Shown piece by piece: positions 16,941-25,972 of a stretch of 64,000 nucleotides of DNA (positions within the stretch are counted from its first letter, which is position 1; every line of letters begins with the position of its first letter). This DNA is from Sphingobacterium sp. B16(2022) (lineage in GTDB: Bacteria; Bacteroidota; Bacteroidia; Sphingobacteriales; Sphingobacteriaceae): assembly GCF_012030425.1 (NCBI RefSeq), contig NZ_JAAUVN010000001.1, positions 1,364,001 through 1,428,000 of the forward strand. Direction: 5' to 3'. The position numbers and the translations under genes were made by a program. A model generated the notes under the pieces. The model ran no database searches and had not been told where the DNA came from. It was given only the letters and a program-made list of their open reading frames with translations.

Positions 16941-19133
16941 ATGATGAAAGAAAAAGATATTCTAGACCAGTCTGACGTTACTGCAGAAAATGATAAGATT
17001 AAATCTTTAGCTCCACATACTACTGATGCCACAGGAAAAATGATGACTACCGATCATGGCTTAGCCATTAATGATGATCAGAATTCGCTTCGCGCCGGAG
17101 ATCGTGGCGCTACGCTGCTGGAAGATTTTATTTTTAGAGAAAAGCTCACACATTTCGATCATGAACGTATCCCTGAGCGTGTTGTTCATGCCCGGGGCTC
17201 TGGAGCTCACGGCGTATTTAAATTATATGAACCGTTGGAAAGTGTCACCAAAGCTGGGTTTTTAAATGACACTGAAATTGAAACTCCTGTATTTGTTCGT
17301 TTTTCAACAGTAGCTGGCTCTAAAGGATCTACCGATCTGGCGAGAGATGTGCGCGGATTTGCGGTTAAATTCTATACACAAGAAGGAAATTTCGATCTTG
17401 TCGGCAACAATATGCCTGTATTTTTTATCCAGGATGCGATGAAATTTCCAGACCTAGTACACGCGGTAAAACCTGAACCAGATAATGAAATTCCACAAGC
17501 GGCATCAGCGCATGATACATTTTGGGACTTTATTTCAGTAATGCCCGAATCTACCCACATGATCATGTGGTTGATGAGCGATCGGGCTATACCGCGCAGT
17601 TATCGGATGATGGAAGGTTTTGGTGTGCATACTTTCCGTTTTATCAATGTTAAAGGTGAAGCACATTTTGTTAAATTCCACTGGAAGCCTTTATTGGGTG
17701 TACATGCTGTAGCTTGGGATGAAGCGCAGAATATCTCCGGCAAAGATCCTGATTTCCATAGAAGGGATCTTTGGGAAGCAATTGAAAGTGGTGCGTTTCC
17801 AGAATGGGAATTAGGTGTACAAATTGTGTCTGAAAAAGATGAATTTAAGTTTGGTATTGATCTGCTAGATCCGACCAAGATCATCCCTGAGGAACAGGTT
17901 CCTGTACAACGGATCGGTAAGATGACGTTGAATCGTAATCCGGATAATTTCTTTGCCGAAACGGAGCAGGTGGCGTTTCACGTCGGCAATGTTGTGCCAG
18001 GAATAGACTTTACAAACGATCCTTTGTTGCAGGGCCGGCTTTTTTCCTATACCGATACCCAATTGATCCGGTTAGGTGGACCAAATTTTCATGAAATTCC
18101 GATAAACCGCCCTATCGTTGCTGTTCATAACAACCAAAGGGATGGTTTTATGCGGCAAACGATCAATAGAGGCAAGGTGAGTTATGGACCTAATGCTTTG
18201 GGGAATAATGATCCGAAACAAGTGAAAGAAGCCGATGGTGGCTTTACATCTTATGAGGAACGCATCGATGCGAAAAAGGTGAGAAGCAGAAGTAAAAGTT
18301 TCTTGGATCATTTTAGCCAAGCTAGGTTGTTCTTTTACAGTCAGTCAGAGCCGGAAAAAAATCACATCATCGATGCTTTCAGTTTTGAACTCGGTAAGGT
18401 TAAAACGGTAGCTGTTCGTGAAAGAATGGTCGGCATCCTGTCACTGGTTGATAAGGGATTGGCCGCTGCCGTGGCTTTCCAATTAGGGCTTAAAGTGCCC
18501 GAAGTATTGGAAAAACCTGTTAACCGTAGTATACCGGCAGATGGAAATCCGGACGACTATAAGCCGATACAGGTGGATGGTGAAGTGAAAAAGTCACTGG
18601 CATTAAGCATGGAAAATACGGTGAAGGATAGTATCAAGAGCAGAAAGATTGCTTTCCTAGTCGCTGATGGGGTGGACGCTGAATCGTTATTGTCGGTCAA
18701 AGAAAGTATTGTTGCTGCCGGAGGTGTTGTTCATATTATAGCTCCTAAACAAGGGATGGTCGTTGCTTCCGATGATACTCCTGTACCGGTCGATGAAAGC
18801 TTTTTGACTGCGGCATCTGTGCTGTACGATGCTGTTTATGTACCCGGAGGTACGAATAGTGTGGCAACGCTGGAAGCTGAAGCAAATGCCGTTCATTTTT
18901 TGAATGAAGCATTTAAGCATTGTAAAGCCATTGCAGCTGATGAACAGGCGCTACAGGTACTCGAGGCAACTTATTTCTTTAAGAAACTGCCGGAAGATTT
19001 TTCTGAGGAATCTGTTCTGGCGGAAGGTGTGGTCGTTGCAGAAGATGGAGCTGCACTAGGGCCGTTATTTATGCAAGCAATAGCACAGCATCGCTTTTGG
19101 AACCGTGAAAAACCACGATTGATACCTGCATAA
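16941..19133 (+). CDS. katE: Large-subunit catalase with C-terminal DJ-1/PfpI domain
   Basis: This is a clade-2 (HPII-like) catalase, which dismutates hydrogen peroxide using heme. The 730-residue length is typical. His83 (RVVHARGSGAHG) is the distal histidine and Tyr370 in RLFSYTDTQ is the proximal heme ligand. The NNMPVFFIQDAMKFPD block is present. Residues from about 570 form a flavodoxin/DJ-1-like domain (KIAFLVADGVDAESL, YVPGGTNSV) found in large catalases only. The ATG at 16941 is chosen because an upstream in-frame ATG at 16890 lies inside the preceding gene. A terminator follows directly. Confidence 0.95.
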   Translation: MMKEKDILDQSDVTAENDKIKSLAPHTTDATGKMMTTDHGLAINDDQNSLRAGDRGATLLEDFIFREKLTHFDHERIPERVVHARGSGAHGVFKLYEPLESVTKAGFLNDTEIETPVFVRFSTVAGSKGSTDLARDVRGFAVKFYTQEGNFDLVGNNMPVFFIQDAMKFPDLVHAVKPEPDNEIPQAASAHDTFWDFISVMPESTHMIMWLMSDRAIPRSYRMMEGFGVHTFRFINVKGEAHFVKFHWKPLLGVHAVAWDEAQNISGKDPDFHRRDLWEAIESGAFPEWELGVQIVSEKDEFKFGIDLLDPTKIIPEEQVPVQRIGKMTLNRNPDNFFAETEQVAFHVGNVVPGIDFTNDPLLQGRLFSYTDTQLIRLGGPNFHEIPINRPIVAVHNNQRDGFMRQTINRGKVSYGPNALGNNDPKQVKEADGGFTSYEERIDAKKVRSRSKSFLDHFSQARLFFYSQSEPEKNHIIDAFSFELGKVKTVAVRERMVGILSLVDKGLAAAVAFQLGLKVPEVLEKPVNRSIPADGNPDDYKPIQVDGEVKKSLALSMENTVKDSIKSRKIAFLVADGVDAESLLSVKESIVAAGGVVHIIAPKQGMVVASDDTPVPVDESFLTAASVLYDAVYVPGGTNSVATLEAEANAVHFLNEAFKHCKAIAADEQALQVLEATYFFKKLPEDFSEESVLAEGVVVAEDGAALGPLFMQAIAQHRFWNREKPRLIPA

Positions 19134-19153
19134 TCATTCCGTATATTGTTAAT

Positions 19154-19190
19154 AAAAAATACCCGGTACTGTGGAGTGCCGGGTATTTTT
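19154..19190. terminator. Bidirectional terminator
   Basis: AATACCCGGTAC pairs with GTGCCGGGTATT around a 6-base loop, with an A run on the left and a T run on the right. It separates catalase (+) from the convergent ankyrin gene (-). Confidence 0.9.
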
Positions 19191-19213
19191 ATTTTAAAAA
19201 AAGTCATGAGGTT

Positions 19214-19687
19214 TTAATTTTGTAAGATGGACAACGCAATTTCATTCCCTTGTTGCGCAGCCAGATCTTCTACCGACAAGCCTCTGGTGTCCAGAATACT
19301 TTTATTAGCACCGCGCTCCAATAGAAGCTGCAGCATTTCATTTCTTCCAAACATGGCAGCAAACATAAGTGCAGTGCCACCATTTCCATGTTGTAGATCG
19401 AGATTTGCTCCATGATTGATCAGTAGTTCGGCAATATTCTTATAACCTTTAAATGCCACGCCCATCAGTGCACTATTTCCGCCGTTATCCTGTGCATTAA
19501 CATGTGCGCCTGCGTTTAATAATAATTGCGCGGCTTCATATTGGTTATTATAACAGGCAATGATAAGTGGCGTATAACCTTTATCATCTCTACTGTTAAG
19601 ATCTACTTTCTGACGAATCAGTTCTTCTAGTACTTCTATGTTGCCTACCCGTGCGGCATGAATAATAATGTGCGCATCATGTATCAT
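19214..19687 (-). CDS. Ankyrin repeat protein
   Basis: 157 residues composed of about four to five ankyrin repeats, seen in the periodic TPLIIACYNNQYEAAQLLLNAGA-type pattern (GYTPL, GGNSAL, GGTAL), each with LL(L/I)xxGA before a loop. Ankyrin repeats mediate protein contacts. There is no signal peptide, so it is likely cytoplasmic. It is convergent with the large catalase. In other bacteria small ankyrin proteins are encoded beside catalases and support their activity; here this is only an analogy because the genes are on opposite strands and share a terminator. Confidence 0.88.
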   Translation of the reverse strand: MIHDAHIIIHAARVGNIEVLEELIRQKVDLNSRDDKGYTPLIIACYNNQYEAAQLLLNAGAHVNAQDNGGNSALMGVAFKGYKNIAELLINHGANLDLQHGNGGTALMFAAMFGRNEMLQLLLERGANKSILDTRGLSVEDLAAQQGNEIALSILQN

Positions 19688-20144
19688 ATAATTTTTATTT
19701 AAGTCTGTCCTTTTATTTAAGTTTAACGTCCTGCTTCCTACAGAAATTTAGTGCCATCATCCCAAAATCCTTTATTTTCTCTTCGCAAGCTATTACTGAT
19801 GCTGATAGCTTACAATGAAAAAGGCTAGCCTAACATACTTATGTATAGTGGATTCCTGATTAACAAGAAGTACAAAATTTCTCCATATCAATAACAAACT
19901 ATATCTGTTTTAGTTGCCATAAAAATTAAATAACGGTATTTCATACGAAAAGCACAGATTATTAAAATAATCAAAGGAGGTGCGTAAAGCAATGATCACT
20001 TTATATATTTTAGGAGTTGGGATCGGATGAAGGGATTTATACGTGTTTAAATAAATATTGTAAAAACTTTCAAAAATAAAGTAAATTTAAAATTTTAAAT
20101 AAACCATTATAAGTAACTATTTAACAATTCACTAATTGAATCAC
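19688..20144. other. Intergenic region before the fimbrillin locus
   Basis: About 460 bases without a supported gene. A short inverted repeat AAGCTAT / ATAGCTT lies at 19787-19811. The stretch from 20050 to 20144 is very AT-rich and probably carries the promoter of the 54-residue peptide. No definite promoter element could be assigned. Confidence 0.5.
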
Positions 20145-20309
20145 ATGAAAAAACGAAAAAACAATGTTTATGTTGTACCAACTATACAGGTATTACAAGT
20201 AGAGTTGGAGCAGGGGATAGCCGCGGGATCTCTATTAAACGCACCTGAAGAGCCTATTATTAATAATTGGGAATCAGAAATCGGAGGCACTCAAAATCAA
20301 GATTTATAA
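20145..20309 (+). CDS. Small conserved peptide ahead of fimbrillin gene
   Basis: A 54-residue protein starting MKKRKNNVYVVPTIQVLQVELEQGIAAGS and ending in an acidic WESEIGGTQNQDL. The pattern of a basic start, an xVxVExGIAAGS core and a Trp-Glu tail resembles small proteins that often precede fimbrillin-like lipoprotein genes in Sphingobacteria. The hydrophobic part is too short for a convincing signal peptide. The function is unknown; a co-expressed partner of the surface structure is possible. It lies 139 bases ahead of the fimbrillin gene, likely on one transcript. Confidence 0.6.
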   Translation: MKKRKNNVYVVPTIQVLQVELEQGIAAGSLLNAPEEPIINNWESEIGGTQNQDL

Positions 20310-20448
20310 TTGCACCAGGTTATAAAACGTGACGCACGGATTTCTAAATAATGAGGGGACATTGTGTATATGTTTTGTTTTTAATAGCAAAACATACAGT
20401 AATATAATATAAATCTTATGTTCCTCAAAACAAAACCATTTCCAAATT

Positions 20449-22068
20449 ATGAAAAAAACGACCCATTACCTCTTGATTTTTTTAGGTATAAGTATCTTTG
20501 CCTCATGTTCAAAAGAAGGTAATAACGAAGCTCCTGTCACAGTAAACGAAACCATGCTGGTGGTTACTGTAACCGGTATTAAGGAGGTCCAAAGTTCCAC
20601 AGGTCTAGGACAGAAAAATAAAGCCAAATTAACGGCGAAGACCCAAGTTTCTAAAATAATACAGCATAACGCATTTGATGTACAGGTGAGCATGCGTGAT
20701 GAAATACTACAACGACAATTCGTAAAACAAAAAGGAGTTTCAAATAAAGCAACATTGACAGGTCCTCAAGCGGATGTTCCTGCTAGCGGAATAACTTATC
20801 GGCTCTACCTCTTCAAAAAGGATGATGGTGGCTTTGTCAGCTCCGCGGCTCTTCGTTTTGGAACTCCGGGACAACTCCAGGTGTCCCGAGGTACAAGCTA
20901 CACCTGGCATGCGCTATCCTATAATAATACAGAGGAAATTCCAAATATAACAGGAGCAAACAGTATTGTTACGCTCCCTGAGAATAAAGATGTGCTGTAC
21001 GCTTCGGGAGAATTTACGGTACCAGATACCGAGAATGCCCAAATTGCACTACCAATTACATTTAGTCATAAATTTGCACGACTGGCCGTGGAAATTAATG
21101 CTATGGGATTATTTGCTGATATGACAGCCTTGACAGCGGGAGTAAAAATAGGCGCCGGTTCTGCTGGAACAATTAATAACGGAGCGCTGGATATAAAAAC
21201 CGGGATCCTTGTGCCACGCGATATCAACCACAACTTGTCAACTCTCCAAACCAGAGACTTTATTGATATTGAAAGCGGTTTTCAGGATAGAAAATTAGCT
21301 TACTTTTACGTTCCAGTGATGCAGGGTAATGAAGATCTTAAGGTTGATGTGCAAATTAATGGTTTAAGTATACGTTTGGATAATGGCACAATACGTAATT
21401 TCGATGAGAATCTCCTTGCTACTCCTTTTACTTTCCAACAAGAAATTGCCCTGATTGAAGAGGGTAAGAGCTATTATTGCCTATTCAATATTTTAGAATC
21501 ACCAATAACAAAAAATGGCTTACGCTGGGCAAGGCAAAACCTTTACGTACATGAAAATGCGCATAACCCATACCGATTTTTGCATACTCATCAATCTACT
21601 GCAGTGAAATCAAGCTGGAAGCCTCAGGAACTGATTGATCAAGGTGATCCATGTTTAAATGTTTATCCCCAAGGTACATGGAAAATGCCCTCACAGGAGG
21701 AAGTAAAAAGTTCCATAGCACCTATTGGGTATATTAATAATTTTCCTTTTCTGAATGATTCACAAAGTGGTTTAAATTATTATGAATTTGCTGCCAGCGG
21801 TACGGCTTCCCCTTATCCTGATAATACTCTGCGATTTAATATTACACCTTACAGACCGCTACCAGAGAAGAATTCCAATTATTGGACTTTACCATTTCCG
21901 TATATTGGTGATGGAGGTGATTTAGAAACGTACATTATCATGTTAAATGGTGATCGACTCAATTCAAGATCAATTACGATTTCAAGATTTACACAAGGTG
22001 GTGGTATAACATATCACAACATTAACTATCCAGCAGGATTTCCAATTCGTTGTGTAAGAGTGTCGTAA
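20449..22068 (+). CDS. Fimbrillin-family lipoprotein
   Basis: A 539-residue SPII lipoprotein with lipobox FASC and lipidated Cys20. The N-terminal half has beta-rich fimbrillin features: a YRLYLFKKDDGGFVSS strand followed by a turn and the SYTWHALSYNNTEEIP block, then LPITFSHKFARLAVEI. The C-terminal half (LRWARQNLYVHEN, YPQGTWKMPSQEEV, FPIRCVRVS) resembles the Fibrobacter-type major paralogous domain seen at the ends of such proteins. It probably assembles on the cell surface after lipid anchoring. Its closest role is adhesion or fimbrial anchoring, inferred from the family only. No fimbrial operon partners besides the 54-residue peptide are visible. Confidence 0.75.
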   Translation: MKKTTHYLLIFLGISIFASCSKEGNNEAPVTVNETMLVVTVTGIKEVQSSTGLGQKNKAKLTAKTQVSKIIQHNAFDVQVSMRDEILQRQFVKQKGVSNKATLTGPQADVPASGITYRLYLFKKDDGGFVSSAALRFGTPGQLQVSRGTSYTWHALSYNNTEEIPNITGANSIVTLPENKDVLYASGEFTVPDTENAQIALPITFSHKFARLAVEINAMGLFADMTALTAGVKIGAGSAGTINNGALDIKTGILVPRDINHNLSTLQTRDFIDIESGFQDRKLAYFYVPVMQGNEDLKVDVQINGLSIRLDNGTIRNFDENLLATPFTFQQEIALIEEGKSYYCLFNILESPITKNGLRWARQNLYVHENAHNPYRFLHTHQSTAVKSSWKPQELIDQGDPCLNVYPQGTWKMPSQEEVKSSIAPIGYINNFPFLNDSQSGLNYYEFAASGTASPYPDNTLRFNITPYRPLPEKNSNYWTLPFPYIGDGGDLETYIIMLNGDRLNSRSITISRFTQGGGITYHNINYPAGFPIRCVRVS

Positions 22069-22236
22069 TTGATCAATCGGAAGAGGTGTTTTAATTTTCT
22101 ATCGGCGTAATTATTTTTGAAATCGTGGTATATACGGAATTTTTGTGTTAATACTTGAAAATCAAAGTAACGGTGAACTCCTGTTACGATGGGTTGTTTT
22201 TCTTGTATAAATATTTATAAAGTAACTCAATGTATT

Positions 22237-22704
22237 ATGGAAAATCATTTGAACAACCCAGAAATTATCAATGACCTGATTAAAATTAATAATGATCGGG
22301 TGGAAGGTTATAAAACAGCATTAGATCTTTCGCATACACTAAGTTTAGATAGCTTACAGCAATTATTTGCAAAGTATGTCTTGCAATCGCAACATTTTAT
22401 TGAAGAGCTGAAACCTTTTGTGGTTTTGGAAGGTGAACAACCGACCGATGCCACTATGCTGAGCGGTAAACTGTTCAGAATGTGGATGAGCGTAAAAGTA
22501 ACGATTGCAGGTAATGACAGAAAAAGTTTATTGGAAAGTTGTGAAAAAGGAGAGGATGCGTTTAAGGACACGTACAAAAAAATTCTTCAAGAGGATAATG
22601 ATCAATTATCTATCGAGGTGAAAAATATACTTTTAAAGCAGTTGGATAAACAGCTGGAAGCACATGATGCCATTAAAATGCTACGTGATGAAGTAACATT
22701 GTAA
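22237..22704 (+). CDS. DUF2383 (PA2169-type) four-helix-bundle protein, copy 2
   Basis: 155 residues, the same length as copy 1 and nearly superimposable (MENHLNNPEIINDLIKINNDR against MENNLNNPDIINDLIKINNDR in copy 1). An in-frame upstream start at 22189 would add 16 residues that have no counterpart in copy 1, so ATG 22237 is used. Residues KLFRMWMSVKVTIAGNDRKSLLESCEKGEDAFKDTY repeat the copy 1 motif. Function is unknown; a stress-related helical bundle is likely. It is monocistronic, with a hairpin 187 bases downstream. Confidence 0.85.
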   Translation: MENHLNNPEIINDLIKINNDRVEGYKTALDLSHTLSLDSLQQLFAKYVLQSQHFIEELKPFVVLEGEQPTDATMLSGKLFRMWMSVKVTIAGNDRKSLLESCEKGEDAFKDTYKKILQEDNDQLSIEVKNILLKQLDKQLEAHDAIKMLRDEVTL

Positions 22705-22890
22705 AAGTTTTAACTAATTTATAAAAATGAATGTTATCATTTAAAATATAAGGTCCTGTCGAAGTAGGTATTTAATCGGTAATTTTATTTTATATACTGG
22801 TATTACAATCTTTGTTTTGTTAACGTATATTTTTATTCTTAATTTTATAATACGGTTCATCACCGTGTTCATTAAAGTGGTTAATAGGAT

Positions 22891-22926
22891 AAAAGGCTGT
22901 AGTATTTTCATACGCAGCCTTTTATT
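22891..22926. terminator. Terminator-like hairpin between convergent genes
   Basis: AAAAGGCTG (22891-22899) pairs with CAGCCTTTT (22915-22923), with an inner GTAT/ATAC pairing in the loop, followed by a T-rich tail. It could stop transcription from both the DUF2383 gene and the small minus-strand gene. Confidence 0.7.
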
Positions 22927-22951
22927 ATTTTTAATATTTGAAACCGCCTAC

Positions 22952-23182
22952 TTATTTTTTAGAATCGATTGGCATGTGGTCCATGGCCCCTAACTTCGCA
23001 ATACCATCGTCTTCTTGAATTTTTGCAAAATGCTCTTTGGCTAATTTCAGCCCGATCGCAATAGCAGTATCTTCAGGAACACCTTCCTGTAGCAATGTAT
23101 CGGCCATTTCAATGGCTCTAATACGGATATGAGTAGGCAAATTTTTATAAGTTGGCGGATAGTCATCATTGTACCAAGGCAT
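22952..23182 (-). CDS. Small YdaT-like protein
   Basis: A 76-residue protein beginning MPWYNDDYPPTYKNLPTHIRIRAIEMADTLL. The MPW-x3-DYP-x4-KNL start followed by a short helix resembles the N-terminal part of Bacillus YdaT and similar small proteins in Bacteroidota; it is helical, with no signal or membrane segment. Function is unknown. It is one of the few genes here with a strong Shine-Dalgarno sequence (AAGGAGG at 23186-23192, directly before the ATG), which suggests high or regulated translation. Confidence 0.65.
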   Translation of the reverse strand: MPWYNDDYPPTYKNLPTHIRIRAIEMADTLLQEGVPEDTAIAIGLKLAKEHFAKIQEDDGIAKLGAMDHMPIDSKK

Positions 23183-23556
23183 AGTCCTCCTTTTTTTTAT
23201 GAGATTTTACTAAAATATCGTTGTTATCTAGGTCTATAACAATTAACCATATAGGAAAGTTGATTTTATTTTAATTAAATAGTAGAAGTAAGTGTTGTAG
23301 AATCTCTTCGAAAAATCAAATCAGTGTGCTGTTGAATTGTTTAGGACTGCTTAACTTACGTAAATTATGTTGGGTTGATGCGAGATTTTAAATAATGGTA
23401 CCAAGAGTGAACCATCAAAATACTGATTTAGTATGAAAACACTCTTTTTTGAAATATTAATGATATTCTTTGAAATACTTGTACACAGATCGCTACAAAA
23501 TTCAAAACAAAATAGCCTTGGCGGAAACAGATATAAATAAAGTTTGTTAAGCTATT
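23183..23556. other. Intergenic region before the bestrophin gene
   Basis: About 370 AT-rich bases. They hold a composite hairpin with T run at 23403-23450, which reads on the + strand although no + gene lies immediately upstream. No ORF is supported. TGAAATACTT at 23471-23480 is a weak relative of the TACCC motif described below. Confidence 0.5.
23403..23450 (+). terminator. Composite hairpin with T run in the bestrophin leader
   Basis: AAGAGTG (23403-23409) pairs with CACTCTT (23440-23446), enclosing an inner ATACT/AGTAT hairpin (23420-23434), followed by T to 23450. It could end a short leader or small RNA upstream of bestrophin. Confidence 0.45.
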
Positions 23557-24450
23557 ATGATCTTAAACTCTTCTAAAATTCCCTTTCGTTATATGTTTAA
23601 CAAAGTTAAAAGGGAAGTGGCTTTGGTGGCCATTATCGGCTTAATTTTTAATGGATTGACTTATATTTTACACGATAAGCTTCCGAATATGCCCTTGGGG
23701 GTTCCTGCATTTTTAGGTACCGCCATATCGGTTTTATTGTCTTTTAAAATGAGCCAGTCGTACGAAAGATGGTGGGAAGCACGCAAAGTATGGGGCGCTA
23801 TTGTTAATGACTCCCGGTCGCTTGTCATCCAGATGCAGAGCTATCTCGCTCCTGAATATGCAGGGGTGATAAAGGATATTGCTTATAAGCAGATTGCCTG
23901 GTGCTATGCATTAGGGGATTCACTTCGCGACCTCAACCCGTTAGCAAGACCATTGGAGTTGACGCAGGATGAACTTGATCTATTGCAACAGCATCGCAAT
24001 GTGCCCTTGGCAATTACCCAGTTGCAGGCGCTTGCTATCAAGGATCTGTCCGAAAAGCAGGCAATTCCTGATTTTTTCCGTGTTCAGTTGGATCAAACCT
24101 TAGTCAGGCTGGTGGATGCGATGGGTCGGGCTGAACGGATCAATAATACCGTATTTCCGGTTACTTACCGCCTTTTTCTTCACGGAGCGATCTATCTCTT
24201 TCTGATTACCTTATCGATAGCTATACAGGATGTCAGCCCGATTTTCGAAATTCCGCTATTGGTGCTGATCGCAGCATTGTTCTTCCTGGCAGATAAGACG
24301 GCCTATAATCTACAGGATCCTTTTCGCAATCGACAAAGTGATGTGCCCGTAACCGCGATATCCCGTAATATTGAAATCAATATCAAACAATTGCTTGGAG
24401 AAGAGCATATTCCTGAGCCCTTGAAGCCAAAGACATTTTTTATACTGTAG
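23557..24450 (+). CDS. Bestrophin-family ion channel
   Basis: A 297-residue membrane protein of the bestrophin (UPF0187/YneE) family. The diagnostic stretch LSFKMSQSYERWWEARKVWGAIVNDSRSLVIQ is in the N-terminal third, preceded by two hydrophobic segments and followed by paired C-terminal ones (YLFLITLSIAIQ, LLVLIAALFFLADK). Bacterial relatives form pentameric channels; anion or sodium selectivity differs between members and cannot be told here. The C-terminal acidic segment is conserved. It is monocistronic with its own terminator. Confidence 0.9.
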   Translation: MILNSSKIPFRYMFNKVKREVALVAIIGLIFNGLTYILHDKLPNMPLGVPAFLGTAISVLLSFKMSQSYERWWEARKVWGAIVNDSRSLVIQMQSYLAPEYAGVIKDIAYKQIAWCYALGDSLRDLNPLARPLELTQDELDLLQQHRNVPLAITQLQALAIKDLSEKQAIPDFFRVQLDQTLVRLVDAMGRAERINNTVFPVTYRLFLHGAIYLFLITLSIAIQDVSPIFEIPLLVLIAALFFLADKTAYNLQDPFRNRQSDVPVTAISRNIEINIKQLLGEEHIPEPLKPKTFFIL

Positions 24451-24542
24451 TGGTGGGAATAGGAGTTCGAAGATCAGGAAAACAGTTCCTAGGATACGGA
24501 GTTAGGAAGATCAATTCACGTATTGAAAGAAATAGGGATATA

Positions 24543-24574
24543 AAAGCAAGCATCGATTGGTGCTTGCTTTTTTT
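24543..24574 (+). terminator. Rho-independent terminator
   Basis: AAAGCAAGCA (24543-24552) pairs perfectly with TGCTTGCTTT (24561-24570) around an 8-base loop, followed by T. It terminates the bestrophin gene. Confidence 0.9.
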
Positions 24575-24621
24575 CGCGCATTGCCACCTTTCCAAATCAT
24601 CTTAAAGAATCAATGCCGTAA

Positions 24622-25098
24622 TTACGGACAATCCGCTAAATTTTTGTCCCGCAGGCTTTTAATATGATCATGAGCCTGAAGCTGCAGTATCGCCTGATGC
24701 CGAATGAGATGTTCTGCTTCTAATGTCAGCACTTCTTTTTCTTCTAAAGTGTGATGATACACACGCTTGTAGATGTCTTCTCTTTTTTCGCAGTCATTTA
24801 AGATGCTCTGGATCGTATTCTCAACAAAACTATTCTTCAGATCCAGCCACATGTTGCGTAATTTGCTCGATATAGTTGTGCTTAGCTGTGGAAATTCGCT
24901 TGCCTCATAAACGAAGGGTTTGAGGTCTGTAATAAATTGTTCAGACTGATCCCGGTATTGCCTAAGGTACTTATCAATATCGTTGTGCGTATCTTTTGGT
25001 AACAGTTCAATATATTTGGTATAACCCGCAATTCGGTCATTATTGGCCTCTACTAAATTATTTAACAGATAGGCCTGTTCCTGCAATAAATTTTCCAT
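24622..25098 (-). CDS. DUF2383-like four-helix-bundle protein, copy 3 (divergent)
   Basis: 158 residues with the same helical plan as copies 1 and 2 (NNLVEANNDRIAGYTKYIEL, then SEQFITDLKPFVYEASEFPQ, then RNMWLDLKNSFVENTIQSILNDCEKREDIYKRVY), but with more divergence. It lies on the opposite strand to the other two. The common stress-associated role is inferred. GTTTTACCC on the minus strand (25179-25187) is about 81 bases upstream, in the same position as similar motifs before other stress genes here. Confidence 0.78.
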   Translation of the reverse strand: MENLLQEQAYLLNNLVEANNDRIAGYTKYIELLPKDTHNDIDKYLRQYRDQSEQFITDLKPFVYEASEFPQLSTTISSKLRNMWLDLKNSFVENTIQSILNDCEKREDIYKRVYHHTLEEKEVLTLEAEHLIRHQAILQLQAHDHIKSLRDKNLADCP

Positions 25099-25209
25099 CG
25101 TATATGCTCTTCATGTTTATTTAATAAACAATCTAAAAGAATGTTAGTTCATTATTTAAACTTATGGTGAATGTTAAAGGGTAAAACATGCCATGAAGCT
25201 GAAAGATGA

Positions 25210-25719
25210 TTATGCCATCTGATTGATTTCGCGCATTTTTAAGAATTTAATCGTTATGCCCATCTGTCCGAGATGGTATAGATCATGATGGATAAGTCCT
25301 GTTACTAAATATTGGTAATCGTGTGGAAATGCAGGATCTGCATAAGGGTAGGGTGTCGATAGAAATACATCGTCTTTGCCTTCCAGAAAGTAGATGATGC
25401 TTTGTTGTGTGCCGTGAAATTCCAGAAGCATATTTTTCCATTCTTTTTTGGCAAGTTCTGTATTGGTTCGCCAATTTGCGGTATCGGTCATTTCAAGTCC
25501 ACGGGGATTTCCTTGGAGACGGCTGAGGACTTCCTTTCGCCATTCTATCAAATGCGACATCAATTCGGCGATGCTGTGCATGTCCGGAAGCGGACGCTCG
25601 AACGCTGTCATTTCATTTACTTCAGCAAGCTTCTTTTCGAAATTTTCATCGATCCATAGATCAGCACTTTCGATATCTCGCAATTGCTGCATCATATTAG
25701 TTATCAGTACTTTTTCCAT
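25210..25719 (-). CDS. DinB-family protein
   Basis: 169 residues with the DinB/YfiT four-helix fold. Putative metal-binding histidines are visible in ELMSHLIEWRKEVL and in the HHDLYHLGQMGITIK helix (H-x3-H pattern). Many members are thiol-dependent S-transferase-like enzymes or DNA-damage-induced proteins of unknown role; the substrate cannot be read. A second in-frame ATG nine codons in (MMQQLRD) is an alternative start. It is monocistronic. Confidence 0.8.
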   Translation of the reverse strand: MEKVLITNMMQQLRDIESADLWIDENFEKKLAEVNEMTAFERPLPDMHSIAELMSHLIEWRKEVLSRLQGNPRGLEMTDTANWRTNTELAKKEWKNMLLEFHGTQQSIIYFLEGKDDVFLSTPYPYADPAFPHDYQYLVTGLIHHDLYHLGQMGITIKFLKMREINQMA

Positions 25720-25972
25720 GATTTTCGTTTTAAGTGGTGAAATACTAACTGTTATTACCCTACCTGCATCGGATCTCGACCCTCTAGCAAATATCAGTAT
25801 TCATCTTATGTAGGCTCCTTTTAAAGCCTTGATATTAAAGAGTACACTAGATAGTCCACTTTTGTTCTCTAACCGGGATAATAATGTTTTTATTTCAATA
25901 CCGTTGTCGGTCAAACTTTGGTGAGCGGTGTTTGTTTTAATGTGAAGTGATCATAATGATATATGCTAAGTC

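Noticed and set aside
22189..22236. 16-residue N-terminal extension of DUF2383 copy 2
   Set aside because: Copy 1 starts exactly at the later ATG and the extension has no counterpart.
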